From contig NZ_LMOI01000006.1 in the NCBI RefSeq assembly GCF_001423525.1, positions 917 through 59,103 of the forward strand: a DNA stretch of 58,187 nt, given 5' to 3'. Under the pieces are notes generated by a model. The model was not told where the DNA came from and did not search any database. It was given only the letters and a program-made list of their open reading frames with translations. Made by a program: the position numbers and the translations under genes. The first letter of the stretch is position 1. Each line of letters begins with the position of its first letter. The stretch comes from Arthrobacter sp. Leaf137. GTDB lineage: Bacteria > Actinomycetota > Actinomycetes > Actinomycetales > Micrococcaceae. Positions 35,159 to 44,415 of this stretch are shown piece by piece.

Positions 35159-35204
35159 TAGCAGCACATGTCGTTTTGGGGCCCCAAAACGACATGTGCT
35201 GCTA
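35159..35204. repeat. Perfect 46-base palindrome (REP/bidirectional terminator type)
   Basis: The 23-base arm beginning TAGCAGCACATGTCG and ending TTTTGGGG is followed immediately by its exact reverse complement. Outer flanks (CCCAAC on the left, GTTGGG on the right) extend the symmetry to about 60 bases with four mismatched bases on each side. It sits between the 5' end of the dead serine hydrolase gene and the 3' end of allE, both transcribed leftward. It could terminate transcription from allE or be a dispersed repetitive element. Confidence 0.75.
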
Positions 35205-35227
35205 CTGGGTTGGGAGGGGGTAGGTGC

Positions 35228-36040
35228 TTAGGTGAGGCGCACCTGGCGGTTCATGTCCTTGTACAGCAGGTAGCGGAATTCGCCGGGGCCGCCGGCGTAG
35301 CAGGCCTGCGGGCAGAAGGCGCGCAGCCACATGAAGTCGCCCGCCTCGACCTCCACCCAGTCGTTGTTGAGCAGGTACATGGCCTTGCCCTCCAGGACGT
35401 ACAGGCCGTGTTCCATGACGTGGGTTTCGGGGAAGGGGATGACGCCGCCGGGCTGGAACGTCACGATGTTCACCTGCATGTCGTGGGCCAGGTCGCTGGA
35501 GTCGGTGAACCGGGTGGTCTTCCAGGCATCGTTGGTGTCCGGCATCGACGTGGGCTCCACGTCCTTTTCGTTGGTGACGAAGGACTTGGCTTCGAAGCCT
35601 TCCAGCCGTTCGTACGCTTTGCGGATCCAGTGGAAGGACACGACGTCGTCCGAAACGTTCTCCAGGCCCCACTCCGCACCGGCGGCAAGGTACGCGTAGC
35701 CGCCTTCCTCGAGCTGGTGGAGTTCGCCGTCGAGGGTGAGGTTGACCTGCCCGCGGGTCACGAAGACGACGCCTTCGACGCCGGCTTCGAACTCGGCCTT
35801 GGGTGCACCGCCGCCGGGGCCGATCTCCACGATCAGCTGGGAGAACGTGGTGGCGAAGCCCGAGATGGGGCGGGCGATGATCCAGGACCGGGTGTTCGAG
35901 AAACCGGGCAGGTTGGACGTGACGATGTCCGTCATGACGCCCTTGGGGATCACGGTGTAGGCCTCGGTGACGATGGCCCGTTCGGTGGTCAGGTGCGTCT
36001 GCGGGGGCAGCCCGCCGGTGGGGGAGTAGTACTTACCCAT
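35228..36040 (-). CDS. allE: (S)-ureidoglycine aminohydrolase (bicupin)
   Basis: A 270-residue manganese-dependent bicupin that converts (S)-ureidoglycine, made from allantoate, to ureidoglycolate and ammonia. YYSPTGGLPPQTHLTTERAIVTEAYTVIPKGVMTD at the start and NIVTFQPGGVIPFPETHVMEHGLYVLEGKA, with the second cupin's Glu/His metal ligands, match the YlbA/AllE family. AAAGGA eight bases upstream supports ATG 36040. Its start overlaps the end of the DUF6986 gene by eight bases, placing it last in the aceB-DUF6986-allE run. Confidence 0.93.
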   Translation of the reverse strand: MGKYYSPTGGLPPQTHLTTERAIVTEAYTVIPKGVMTDIVTSNLPGFSNTRSWIIARPISGFATTFSQLIVEIGPGGGAPKAEFEAGVEGVVFVTRGQVNLTLDGELHQLEEGGYAYLAAGAEWGLENVSDDVVSFHWIRKAYERLEGFEAKSFVTNEKDVEPTSMPDTNDAWKTTRFTDSSDLAHDMQVNIVTFQPGGVIPFPETHVMEHGLYVLEGKAMYLLNNDWVEVEAGDFMWLRAFCPQACYAGGPGEFRYLLYKDMNRQVRLT

Positions 36041-37331
36041 GGAGGAGATCCTTTGCTGTGGTGGTGGAAGTGGCGAGCCGCGGGTGCGCCAGTGCGGTGA
36101 GCTGGGGAATCCCGACGCCGGCCAGCGCCTGGACTTCTTCGGCACCTACTGCGCCGCACTGGACGCCGCGGAGGACGAAGGCGGCCAGGGCACGGGCGGT
36201 GGCGGGTTCGTCCATGACGCCGCCTTCGGTGCGTTCGACGTAGTTGCGGAGGCGGGCTGCGGCAGCCGGCAGGCCTTCGCGGTAGAAGGCGTAGGTGGCG
36301 GCGAACCTGCTGGGCAGCTGGGCCGGGTGCAGGTCCCATCCCTGGTAGTAGCCGCGTTCCAGGGACCGGCGGACCAGCCGTCCGTGCAGCCGCCAGGCGT
36401 TCTCCACGTTGTCGCCCACTGGAATGATGTTGGTGGACCCGTCGGAGAGCCGGATGCCGGTGCCGGCGACGGCCAGCTGCATGACTTCCTTGGCGAAGTC
36501 GGCCACGGGGTGCTCCATGGACTGGTATTCGGCGGAGATCTGCAGCGATGCGGAGTAGTCGTAGGTGCCGTAGTGCAGCCCGCTGATGCGGCCAGGCACG
36601 GCATGCGGCAGCTGCGCCACCGGCGAGGTGCCGTCCGGGCCCAGGATCAGCTGGGGTGTTTCCACCTGGACCTCGAAGCGCAGCCGCCCGGCGGGCAGCG
36701 AGTGGACTTCCTCCAGCCGGGAGACTGCGTAGTCCATGGCCCGGACCTGGTCCACGGTGGTGACCTTGGGCAGGGTCAGGACCAGTCCCCCGGGCAGTTC
36801 GCCGGCCGCAGCGAGTCCGGAGACGAACAGGTCCAGGGTGCGCAGGCCGCGGGCCCGGGTGGCCGCTTCGAAACATTTGAAGCGGATGCCGATGAACGGG
36901 GGAGCGGACCCGGCCGCGACGGCCTGGGCCACCGCGGCAGCCGCGGCAACAGCGGCGGCGTCCTCGGCGTCGTCGCCCCTGTCCCCGAAGCCGTCTTCGA
37001 AGTCCAGGCGCAGGTCCTCGATGGGTTCGCTGGCGAGCTTGGCTTCGACGCGTCCGGCGACCGCCTCGGCCAGGCCGGGCTGCTGCCCCAGGAGCTGGCC
37101 CAGCCTGTGGTAGCCGCCGTGCGCCTCCACGGTGGCCCTGGCCTCGGCGCCCCACTGGGCAGCGAACGACGGCGTGAACCGGTCTGCGGGGACGTACACC
37201 GTGTGCACGGGCTGGCGGGAGCCGTCGTCCCCTGGGTAGTTCTGCTCGAGCAGCCGGTCGGTGGCAGCCAGTTGCCCGTCGATGGACGCGAGGTCTCCCG
37301 CCGACAGTGAGGGTTTGGGTGTTGCGGCCAT
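36033..37331 (-). CDS. DUF6986 putative aldolase
   Basis: A 432-residue protein of the DUF6986 family, related to the HpcH/HpaI/CitE barrel that also includes malate synthase-type enzymes. LRLDFEDGFGDRGDDAE near residue 108 (acidic metal-binding cluster), VLTLPKVTTVDQVRAMD near 185 and RFEVQVETPQLIL near 220 are barrel motifs with candidate Mg ligands. It lies four bases after malate synthase and overlaps allE, so it must be co-expressed with glyoxylate-producing ureide catabolism. A lyase or aldolase acting on glyoxylate-derived acids is the likely role, but the reaction is not established. Confidence 0.8.
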   Translation of the reverse strand: MAATPKPSLSAGDLASIDGQLAATDRLLEQNYPGDDGSRQPVHTVYVPADRFTPSFAAQWGAEARATVEAHGGYHRLGQLLGQQPGLAEAVAGRVEAKLASEPIEDLRLDFEDGFGDRGDDAEDAAAVAAAAAVAQAVAAGSAPPFIGIRFKCFEAATRARGLRTLDLFVSGLAAAGELPGGLVLTLPKVTTVDQVRAMDYAVSRLEEVHSLPAGRLRFEVQVETPQLILGPDGTSPVAQLPHAVPGRISGLHYGTYDYSASLQISAEYQSMEHPVADFAKEVMQLAVAGTGIRLSDGSTNIIPVGDNVENAWRLHGRLVRRSLERGYYQGWDLHPAQLPSRFAATYAFYREGLPAAAARLRNYVERTEGGVMDEPATARALAAFVLRGVQCGAVGAEEVQALAGVGIPQLTALAHPRLATSTTTAKDLLHG

Positions 37332-37334
37332 GCC

Positions 37335-38933
37335 TCAGCCCACCAGTTCGTATGCGGGGGTGGTGAGGAAGTCCGTGTAGCCGTCCGAGAGGCAGATGTC
37401 GGCGATCAGGTCGCTGGCCGGCTGGTAGTACCGGCGGAACGCTTCGTCGCCCACTTCGGTGCGGAGCCGTTCGGTTTCCTCGCCCAGGATCCGCTCCACC
37501 AGGTCCTTGGTGACGGTGTTGCCGGTGTCGGCGAGGACGGACTTGTTGCGGATCTGCTGCCAGACCTGCGAACGGGAGATCTCAGCGGTGGCGGCGTCCT
37601 CCATGAGGTTGTGGATGGCCACTGCGCCGTTGCCGGACAGCCACACGGCCGTGTAGGCCACGGCAACGTACAGGTTCAGGCGCAGCCCGGCCTCGGTGAC
37701 CTGGCCCCCGGCGGAGGAGACGTCCAGCAGCTCGGCTGCAGTGACTGACACTTCGGGGCGCTGCCGGCCCACCTGGTTCGGCTTGTCGCCGAGCACGGAA
37801 TCGAACACCTCGCGGCAGGTGGACACCAGGTCCGGGTGCGCAACCCAGGAGCCGTCGAACCCGTCGTTGGCTTCACGGGTCTTGTCCGCACGGACCTTTT
37901 CGAAGGCCGCTGCGGTGACCTCCGGGTGGCGGCGGTTGGGGATGACGGCGGCCATGCCGCCCATGGCGAAGGCACCGCGGCGGTGGCAGGTCTTGACCAG
38001 CAGTTCGGTGTAGGCGCGCATGAAAGGCGCGGTCATGGCCACGGAGGCGCGGTCCGGCAGGACGAACTCCTCGCCGGCGTCACGGAAGTACTTGATGATG
38101 CTGAACAGGTAGTCCCAGCGGCCGGCATTCAGGCCCGAGGCGTGGTCCCGCAGCTCGTAAAGGATCTCGTCCATCTCGAACGCGGCCGGGATGGTCTCGA
38201 TCAGCACCGTGGCGCGGATGGTGCCCTGGTGCAGTCCGAGGAAGTCCTGGGCGAACACGAACACGTCGTTCCACAGCCGCGCCTCGAGGTGGCTTTCCAT
38301 CTTCGGCAGGTAGTAGTACGGGCCCTGCCCGTTCAGCACCAGCTGCTTGGCGACGTGGAAGAAGTGCAGGCCGAAGTCCACCAGTGCGCCTACGGCGGGT
38401 TCGCCGTTGATGAGGAGGTGCTTCTCCTGCATATGCCAGCCGCGCGGGCGGGCCACCACGACGGCGAGTGGCGCGTCAGTGCGGAGCTTGTATTCCTTGC
38501 CCTCTTCCGAGGTGAAGCTGAGCGTGCCCTGGGCGGCATCGCGGAGGTTCAGGATGGCGTCGATGACGTTGCCCCAGGTTGGTGTGCTGGCGTCCTCAAG
38601 GTCCGCCAGCCACACCTTGGCGCCCGAGTTCAGCGCATTAATGGCCATCTTTGCCGGCGAGGCAGGTCCTGTCATCTCCACGCGGCGGTCCTGCAGTGCC
38701 GCAGGGGCGGCAGCGACCTTCCAGTCGCCGTCGCGCACGTCCTGCGTCTCCGGCAGGAAGTCCAGCTTGCCGGTGTCGGCCACGCGCTGCCGCTTGGCGG
38801 AACGGGCCGCGAGGAGGCCGTTGCGGGTGCCGGCGAACCGGTTGTGCAGTTCCTCCACGAACGCCAGCGCCTTGGGGGTGAGGATCTCCTCCGCGCGGTT
38901 GATCGGCAGGGGATCTGTGACAGTGATGGCCAT
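37335..38933 (-). CDS. aceB: Malate synthase A
   Basis: A 532-residue enzyme condensing glyoxylate with acetyl-CoA to malate. VWLADLEDASTPTWGNV near residue 110, LAVVVARPRGWHM near 155, YYYLPKMESHLEARLWNDVF near 205 and ATVLIETIPAAFEMDEILYELRDHASGLNAGRWDY near 245 are family A signatures with the catalytic Arg and acidic Mg ligands. There is no isocitrate lyase in this cluster; instead glyoxylate should come from ureidoglycolate. It is followed closely by DUF6986 and allE, and lies 50 bases after malic enzyme on the same strand, forming a four-gene run. Confidence 0.97.
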   Translation of the reverse strand: MAITVTDPLPINRAEEILTPKALAFVEELHNRFAGTRNGLLAARSAKRQRVADTGKLDFLPETQDVRDGDWKVAAAPAALQDRRVEMTGPASPAKMAINALNSGAKVWLADLEDASTPTWGNVIDAILNLRDAAQGTLSFTSEEGKEYKLRTDAPLAVVVARPRGWHMQEKHLLINGEPAVGALVDFGLHFFHVAKQLVLNGQGPYYYLPKMESHLEARLWNDVFVFAQDFLGLHQGTIRATVLIETIPAAFEMDEILYELRDHASGLNAGRWDYLFSIIKYFRDAGEEFVLPDRASVAMTAPFMRAYTELLVKTCHRRGAFAMGGMAAVIPNRRHPEVTAAAFEKVRADKTREANDGFDGSWVAHPDLVSTCREVFDSVLGDKPNQVGRQRPEVSVTAAELLDVSSAGGQVTEAGLRLNLYVAVAYTAVWLSGNGAVAIHNLMEDAATAEISRSQVWQQIRNKSVLADTGNTVTKDLVERILGEETERLRTEVGDEAFRRYYQPASDLIADICLSDGYTDFLTTPAYELVG

Positions 38934-38983
38934 TTCTGGTCCTTTCCTTAGGCTGAAGACTTGTGCTGAAGTCAGGCGGTGAA

Positions 38984-40429
<1,446 letters not shown>

Positions 40430-40483
40430 TGAATGTCCTCCTGTTGGGGCCGTGCATCGGCCTGTTCCGGTAAGCCTGTTTTC

Positions 40484-40499
40484 TACGAATGTTTTCGTA
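40484..40499. promoter_or_regulatory. Dyad TACGAA-N4-TTCGTA between malic enzyme and IclR genes
   Basis: An exact inverted repeat of six-base arms spaced by TGTT lies 55 bases upstream of the malic enzyme start in an AT-rich patch (ATTATGGATATTATTATC follows). The TTCGTAT half-site recurs in front of the 61-residue protein at 44359-44401. It is the best candidate operator for the adjacent IclR-family regulator. Confidence 0.5.
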
Positions 40500-40672
40500 T
40501 TATGGATATTATTATCTACAAGATGGAAATACAAGCCCTCCGAATGCGACTGGAAGAGCTGGGTGCCGACGCGTGCCCGCAACTCCGCGCTTGATGTATG
40601 TTGGGTGTTCTAAGCACTCTTTTCACGATGTGGATAAGAGTTGTCGGATTCCGAGCCGTAGGAGACAACGGA

Positions 40673-41428
40673 ATGGCAGAAAAAGCGTCCGGTGGCGTGC
40701 AGTCGGTAGAGCGCGTCTTTGAATTGCTGGAGCTGATCACCGATGCCGGCGGCGACGTCACCCTGAGCGAGCTGTCCTCCTCCACCGACCTGCCGTTGCC
40801 CACCATCCACCGCCTGCTGCGGACCTTGGTGTCGCTGGGCTACATCCGGCAGCTGCCCAACCGCCGCTACGCGCTGGGCCCGCGGCTGATCCGGCTCGGC
40901 GAAGGCGCCAACAAGCAGCTCGGTGCGGTGGCCCGTCCCCAGTTGAAAGCCCTCGTGGACCAGCTCGGCGAGACCTCCAACATGGCCGTACTGGATTCGG
41001 ACATGGTCATCTACGTCGCCCAGGTGCCCTCGCTGCACTCGATGCGCATGTTTACCGAGGTGGGCCGGCGGGCCCATACCCACGCCACCGGCGTCGGCAA
41101 GGCCATCCTGGCCCAGCTCGACGACGAGACCGTCCGCGGCATCGTGGCCCGTGCAGGAATGCCCACGCCCACCGTGAAGAGCATCGGCGACGTCGAGGAA
41201 CTCCTGGCCGACCTCAAGCTGATCCGGGAACGTGGCTACTCCATCGACGAAGAGGAGCAGGAACTGGGTGTCCGCTGCTTCGCCATGGCCGTCCCCAATG
41301 CCCCCACGCCCACGGCGATCTCCGTCTCCGGGCCGGTGTCGCGGGTGGACGAGCACTTCGCCGACAAAGCCGTGCCGGTGCTCCGCCAGGCGGCCGAGAC
41401 CATCTCCCGCGAGCTGAACCGCACCTGA
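40673..41428 (+). CDS. IclR-family transcriptional regulator (likely AllR-like)
   Basis: A 251-residue regulator. The winged helix covers residues ~8-70 (VQSVERVFELLELI, VTLSELSSSTDLPLPTIHRLLRTLVSLGYI, RRYALGPRLIRLGE) and the IclR effector domain residues ~80-250 (VYVAQVP...-type IYVAQVPSLHSMRM, THATGVGKAILAQL, RGYSIDEEEQELGVRCFAMAVP). Its position inside ureide and purine genes makes it a candidate AllR-like repressor responding to allantoin or glyoxylate. GGAG about nine bases upstream supports ATG 40673. It converges on the NCS2 permease behind a strong hairpin. Confidence 0.9.
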   Translation: MAEKASGGVQSVERVFELLELITDAGGDVTLSELSSSTDLPLPTIHRLLRTLVSLGYIRQLPNRRYALGPRLIRLGEGANKQLGAVARPQLKALVDQLGETSNMAVLDSDMVIYVAQVPSLHSMRMFTEVGRRAHTHATGVGKAILAQLDDETVRGIVARAGMPTPTVKSIGDVEELLADLKLIRERGYSIDEEEQELGVRCFAMAVPNAPTPTAISVSGPVSRVDEHFADKAVPVLRQAAETISRELNRT

Positions 41429-41447
41429 CACGCCCAAAAACTACGTG

Positions 41448-41494
41448 ACGACGGCGGCCCGCACCTTTGGCGAAAAGGTGCGGGCCGCCGTCGT
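41448..41494. terminator. Strong bidirectional hairpin between IclR and permease genes
   Basis: A perfect 21-base stem starting ACGACGGCGGCCCGCACC closes a five-base loop between two converging genes. The stem contains A and T runs next to the loop but no long T-tract follows, so it may rely on hairpin strength or Rho. It ends both the IclR and the permease transcripts. Confidence 0.7.
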
Positions 41495-41508
41495 TGGCTG
41501 CGTCTTTG

Positions 41509-43014
41509 CTAATGCTCTGATGCCTTTTGGGCCGATTCGATGCGGACTTCCTTGCCGTCACAGTCGAGGAGTTTGCCGCCTTCGAAGCGGTCGCCGTCCA
41601 CCAGGCACTTGATGTCCTGTTCCTGCACCACGCGTTCGGTGCCGGCGACGAATACGGACTGGTTGTCCGAGTTGCCGGCCTTGAGGTGGTTGAACAGCAG
41701 GTTCAGCAGGATGGCCATGACGGCTGCCGAGCTGATGCCGGAGTGGAAGATGGTGCTGAACCAGGACGGGAACCGGTCGTAGAACGCCGGTGCGGCGATG
41801 GGGATCATGCCGAACCCGATGGATGCTGCCACCACGATCAGGTTCATGTTGTTCTTGTACTCCACCTTGGACAGCGTGCGGATGCCGCTGGCGGCCACGG
41901 TGCCGAAGAGGACCACGCCGGCGCCGCCCAGGACAGGCGTGGGGACGGCTGCGACAACCCGGCCCAGGACCGGAAGCAGGCCGAGGATCACCAGGATCAG
42001 GCCGCCGGCGCTGACCACGAAGCGGCTTTTCACGCCGGTGATGGCCACCAGGCCCACGTTCTGGGCGAAGGCGCTCTGCGTGAAGGAGTTGAACAGCGGG
42101 GAGATGGCGCTGGAGAGCATGTCCGCGCGGAGGCCGTTGCCGATCCGCTTGGAGTCCACCTTGGTGCCCACGATTTCACCCACGGCGATGATGTCCGCTG
42201 ATGTTTCGGTCAGGGTGACCAGGATGACGATCAACATCGAGATGATGGCCGCGATCTCGAAGGTGGGCGGGCCGAAGGCGAACGGGGTGGGGAAGGCGAC
42301 GATCTCGCCCTGGCCCACCTTGGAGAAGTCCGCCATGCCGAACGCGAAGGCGATGCCGGTGCCGAGCACCATGGCCAGGAGGATCGAAAGCCGGGAGATG
42401 GCCGCGCTGCCCACCTTGCTCAGGAGCAGGACGATGCCCATGGTGGCGGCGGCGAGGCCGATGTTGGCCATGCTGCCGTAGTTGTCCGCCTTGTTGTTGC
42501 CGCCCATGGCCCAGTTGGCGGCTACCGGCATCAGGGTCAGGCCGATGGTGGTGATCACGGTACCGGTCACCACGGGCGGGAAGAACCGGATGATCTTCGA
42601 AAACAGCGGGGTGATCAGCAGGCCGATGAGCGAGGCCGCGATCACCGACCCGAAGACGGCCTGGATGCCGCCCCCGCCGTGGACAATAGCCACCATGGTG
42701 GAGACGCCGGCGAAGGATACTCCCTGGACCAGGGGGAGCTGGGATCCGAAAAACGGGACGCCGATGGTCTGGAGGATGGTGGCGAGGCCGCCGACAAAAA
42801 GGCAGGCGGCGATGAGCAGGCCGATGTCCTGTGAGGACATGCCGGCCGCGGCGCCGATGATCAGGGGAGGGGCGATGATGCCGCCGTACATGGTGAGGAC
42901 GTGCTGGAAGCCGTAGGCGAACGTGCTTCCCAGCGGGAGCCGCTGGTCTTCCGGGCGGCCTGGCTGGGTGCGGTGTCCGGCGGCTGCGGCGGCCGGTTTC
43001 TTCTTGGTGTTCAT
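41509..43014 (-). CDS. NCS2 xanthine/urate permease
   Basis: A 501-residue NCS2 transporter with about 14 membrane segments. LPLGSTFAYGFQHVLTMYGGIIAPPLIIG at the start, QLPLVQGVSFAGVS near 92, FPPVVTGTVITTIGLTLMPVA near 142 and FNSFTQSAFAQNVGLVAITGVKSR near 315 are nucleobase:cation symporter-2 signatures; the NVGL context suits xanthine or urate rather than uracil. The C terminus is a ~45-residue cytoplasmic tail. It follows uricase on the same strand, 135 bases downstream, separated by a REP-like hairpin. Urate or xanthine uptake for that enzyme is the obvious role. Confidence 0.9.
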   Translation of the reverse strand: MNTKKKPAAAAAGHRTQPGRPEDQRLPLGSTFAYGFQHVLTMYGGIIAPPLIIGAAAGMSSQDIGLLIAACLFVGGLATILQTIGVPFFGSQLPLVQGVSFAGVSTMVAIVHGGGGIQAVFGSVIAASLIGLLITPLFSKIIRFFPPVVTGTVITTIGLTLMPVAANWAMGGNNKADNYGSMANIGLAAATMGIVLLLSKVGSAAISRLSILLAMVLGTGIAFAFGMADFSKVGQGEIVAFPTPFAFGPPTFEIAAIISMLIVILVTLTETSADIIAVGEIVGTKVDSKRIGNGLRADMLSSAISPLFNSFTQSAFAQNVGLVAITGVKSRFVVSAGGLILVILGLLPVLGRVVAAVPTPVLGGAGVVLFGTVAASGIRTLSKVEYKNNMNLIVVAASIGFGMIPIAAPAFYDRFPSWFSTIFHSGISSAAVMAILLNLLFNHLKAGNSDNQSVFVAGTERVVQEQDIKCLVDGDRFEGGKLLDCDGKEVRIESAQKASEH

Positions 43015-43047
43015 GGCAGACTTTCTTGGTTCATGGCAGACGTCATC

Positions 43048-43072
43048 GTCTGGCTAACGTTGTCTGGCTAAC
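43048..43072. repeat. Tandem GTCTGGCTAAC repeats upstream of the permease start
   Basis: GTCTGGCTAAC occurs at 43048-43058 and again at 43062-43072 (14-base period). Directly downstream, around the permease start codon, a ~20-base segment is nearly duplicated as well (ATGAAC.CAAGAA with TGCC before it), giving a second ATG at 43034. Both duplications may come from slippage or may place tandem operator half-sites. Confidence 0.45.
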
Positions 43073-43089
43073 AGGTGAAGCTGTGGGTT

Positions 43090-43133
43090 GGTTTCGACGG
43101 GCTCAACAACGGTGGGCCGAGCCCGCCGAAACC
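43090..43133. repeat. REP-like hairpin between uricase and permease
   Basis: GGTTTCGACGGGCTC and GAGCCCGCCGAAACC form a 15-base stem with one mismatch around a 14-base loop. Sequences of the GGTTTCGACGGGCTC type are common dispersed intergenic elements in Arthrobacter-like genomes. Here it lies 16 bases after the uricase stop and could also attenuate read-through to the permease. Confidence 0.55.
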
Positions 43134-43149
43134 GAAAAGCGTGCAGGCT

Positions 43150-44058
43150 TTAGCAGAAGCCGGCGATGCCGGACCAGGCTGCGGGTGCTGCGGTTGCGTC
43201 GTCGCGCTGGACGGTGGCTTCGATCAGGCCGTAGGGGCGGTCGGCTGCGAAGAACACTTCGTTGGGGTTGTCCAGTCCGAAGGGGGACAGGTCCACCAGG
43301 AAGTGGTGCTTGTTGGGCATGGAGAACTTGATCTCGTCGATCTCGCTGTGGGCCTCCAGGACCTTGGTGCCCATGTCGAACAGGGTCTGCTGCAGGGCGT
43401 GGGAGTACTTCTCGGTGAATCCTTCGAGCAGGAGTCCCTTGACGTCGTCGTAGCTCTTGTTGAAGTCAAGCGTGCTGAAATCGGTGCCGGTCTTGAAGCG
43501 CCAGCGGGCGGAAACGTCTGTGGCGAGGATGCGGTCGGTGGTTTCCGGGAGGGTGGTGTAGCGGTCCCGGGGGTAGCCGACGAAGCCTGATTCAGTGGAC
43601 TTCAGGACGGTCAGGTCCTTGAGGCCGGAAACCAGGTGGCTGGTGGCGCCGTCGCGGACCAGGACGGCGGTGCGGACTTCCTGGCCGTTGCGGACGAACG
43701 AGTGGTCGTGTTCGCTGCCGTGGGCCTGGATGCGGTTCCAGGAGTAGGACTCGGCTTCCCAGCGGCCGCCGTTGACCCAGTCGAAGCTGGAGGTGAAGTG
43801 CTCGCCGAGGCGCAGCAGGAATGCTTCCGGGGAGCCAATGCCGTCGCGGGCGAAGGCGTAGATGGTGTTCTTCTGGGTGTCCGTGGCCACCACGTGGGCG
43901 TTGTCGCCCTCCAGGTGGGCCGCGGAGAAGTCGCCGCGCAGCTGCGAGGTGACGTTCAGGTCTTCGATCTCGTGGCGGTTGGTGTCCCTGGTGATCTTGA
44001 CGACGCGGACTTCGGCCTTGCCGTACTGGTTTTCGCCGAGAATGATCTTGCTGCTCAT
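43150..44058 (-). CDS. pucL: Urate oxidase (uricase)
   Basis: A 302-residue cofactor-free oxidase that turns urate into 5-hydroxyisourate and H2O2. ILGENQYGKAEVRVVKI at the start contains the catalytic Lys, VVATDTQKNTIYAFA near 58 has the conserved Thr-Asp pair, and AHGSEHDHSFV near 112 and DLSPFGLDNPNEVFFA near 265 are further T-fold uricase motifs. ATG at 44058 fits the usual N terminus; an upstream ATG at 44124 would run through the operator palindrome. The next enzymes (HIU hydrolase, OHCU decarboxylase) are not adjacent as they often are. Confidence 0.95.
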   Translation of the reverse strand: MSSKIILGENQYGKAEVRVVKITRDTNRHEIEDLNVTSQLRGDFSAAHLEGDNAHVVATDTQKNTIYAFARDGIGSPEAFLLRLGEHFTSSFDWVNGGRWEAESYSWNRIQAHGSEHDHSFVRNGQEVRTAVLVRDGATSHLVSGLKDLTVLKSTESGFVGYPRDRYTTLPETTDRILATDVSARWRFKTGTDFSTLDFNKSYDDVKGLLLEGFTEKYSHALQQTLFDMGTKVLEAHSEIDEIKFSMPNKHHFLVDLSPFGLDNPNEVFFAADRPYGLIEATVQRDDATAAPAAWSGIAGFC

Positions 44059-44082
44059 GGTCTTTTCCCAATCTCCGGTAAG

Positions 44083-44098
44083 TGGAACCAAGGTTCCA
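44083..44098. promoter_or_regulatory. Perfect palindrome TGGAACC-AA-GGTTCCA in the uricase promoter
   Basis: The 16-base dyad lies 25 bases upstream of the uricase start and has TGGAA-N6-TTCCA symmetry, the half-site layout reported for E. coli IclR-type operators (TGGAAAT-N-ATTTCCA). The adjacent IclR-family protein is the most likely binder. Confidence 0.5.
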
Positions 44099-44102
44099 TC
44101 AC

Positions 44103-44123
44103 TGAAATTAAGCGCGCATTTCA
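44103..44123. promoter_or_regulatory. Second dyad TGAAAT-N9-ATTTCA in the uricase promoter
   Basis: An inverted repeat of six-base arms directly upstream of the TGGAACC palindrome. A related dyad, ATTTC-N7-GAAAT, occurs before the guanine deaminase gene at 47461. Tandem dyads suggest cooperative binding of a dimer pair. Confidence 0.4.
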
Positions 44124-44157
44124 AGCGCGTTTCCGGTGGAGCCGACCCAACAAAAAA

Positions 44158-44183
44158 GAGCCGGCATCCATTGATGCCAGCTC
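44158..44183 (-). terminator. Intrinsic terminator upstream of uricase
   Basis: On the minus strand GAGCTGGCATC, AATG, GATGCCGGCTC form an 11-base stem with one U-G pair, followed by TTTTTT. It faces the uricase gene but lies upstream of its promoter dyads, so it ends another minus-strand transcript or attenuates a long uricase leader. Confidence 0.75.
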
Positions 44184-44262
44184 ATTACGACCCTGCCTGC
44201 TGCTCCCAGGTTACGTGACCTGCGCCACGAGTTGCCTAACAGCGTACCCCCGCAAGCCGGTG
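44184..44262 (-). ncRNA. Candidate small RNA or attenuated leader before the terminator
   Basis: Upstream of the terminator the minus strand can fold: GCUGUU (44238-44243) pairs with AGCAGC (44199-44204) around a hairpin CAGGU-CACGUA-ACCUG (44207-44222). No ORF is present. A small RNA of about 80-150 bases ending at the U-tract, or a riboswitch-like leader of uricase, would explain helix plus terminator. No known RNA family was recognised. The 5' end is not determined. The same 44207-44222 dyad could instead be a protein site. Confidence 0.3.
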
Positions 44263-44358
44263 GTGTACATCACAAGGTGAAAAATCCGATTGTGACCGGC
44301 GGCCCCCCTGAGCCGCCCCGCGGAACCATTGACTCAACGTCGGGGAGCCAACTAATCT

Positions 44359-44401
44359 TTTCGTATAGCAAAAATTACTTTCCGTAATACGAAATACGAA
44401 A
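44359..44401. promoter_or_regulatory. Operator cluster TTTCGTAT ... ATACGAAATACGAAA
   Basis: TTTCGTAT (44359-44366) is opposed by two tandem copies of ATACGAAA (44387-44394 and 44394-44401), and ATTAC/GTAAT forms an inner dyad. The motif matches the dyad before the IclR gene. It overlaps the presumed -35/-10 region (TAATAC at 44385) of the 61-residue protein gene. Confidence 0.5.
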
Positions 44402-44415
44402 TCGAGGAGGATCAG

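Noticed and set aside
35135..35230. Identical peptide starts (MSFWGPKTTC) of two divergent open frames
   Set aside because: Both come from reading into the 46-base palindrome from either side; the real starts lie further in.
44158..44262. Possible small SRP RNA on the minus strand
   Set aside because: GGGAGCAGC resembles the SRP apical region, but the GGAA-type tetraloop with its flanking helix is missing, so only an unassigned RNA candidate is reported.
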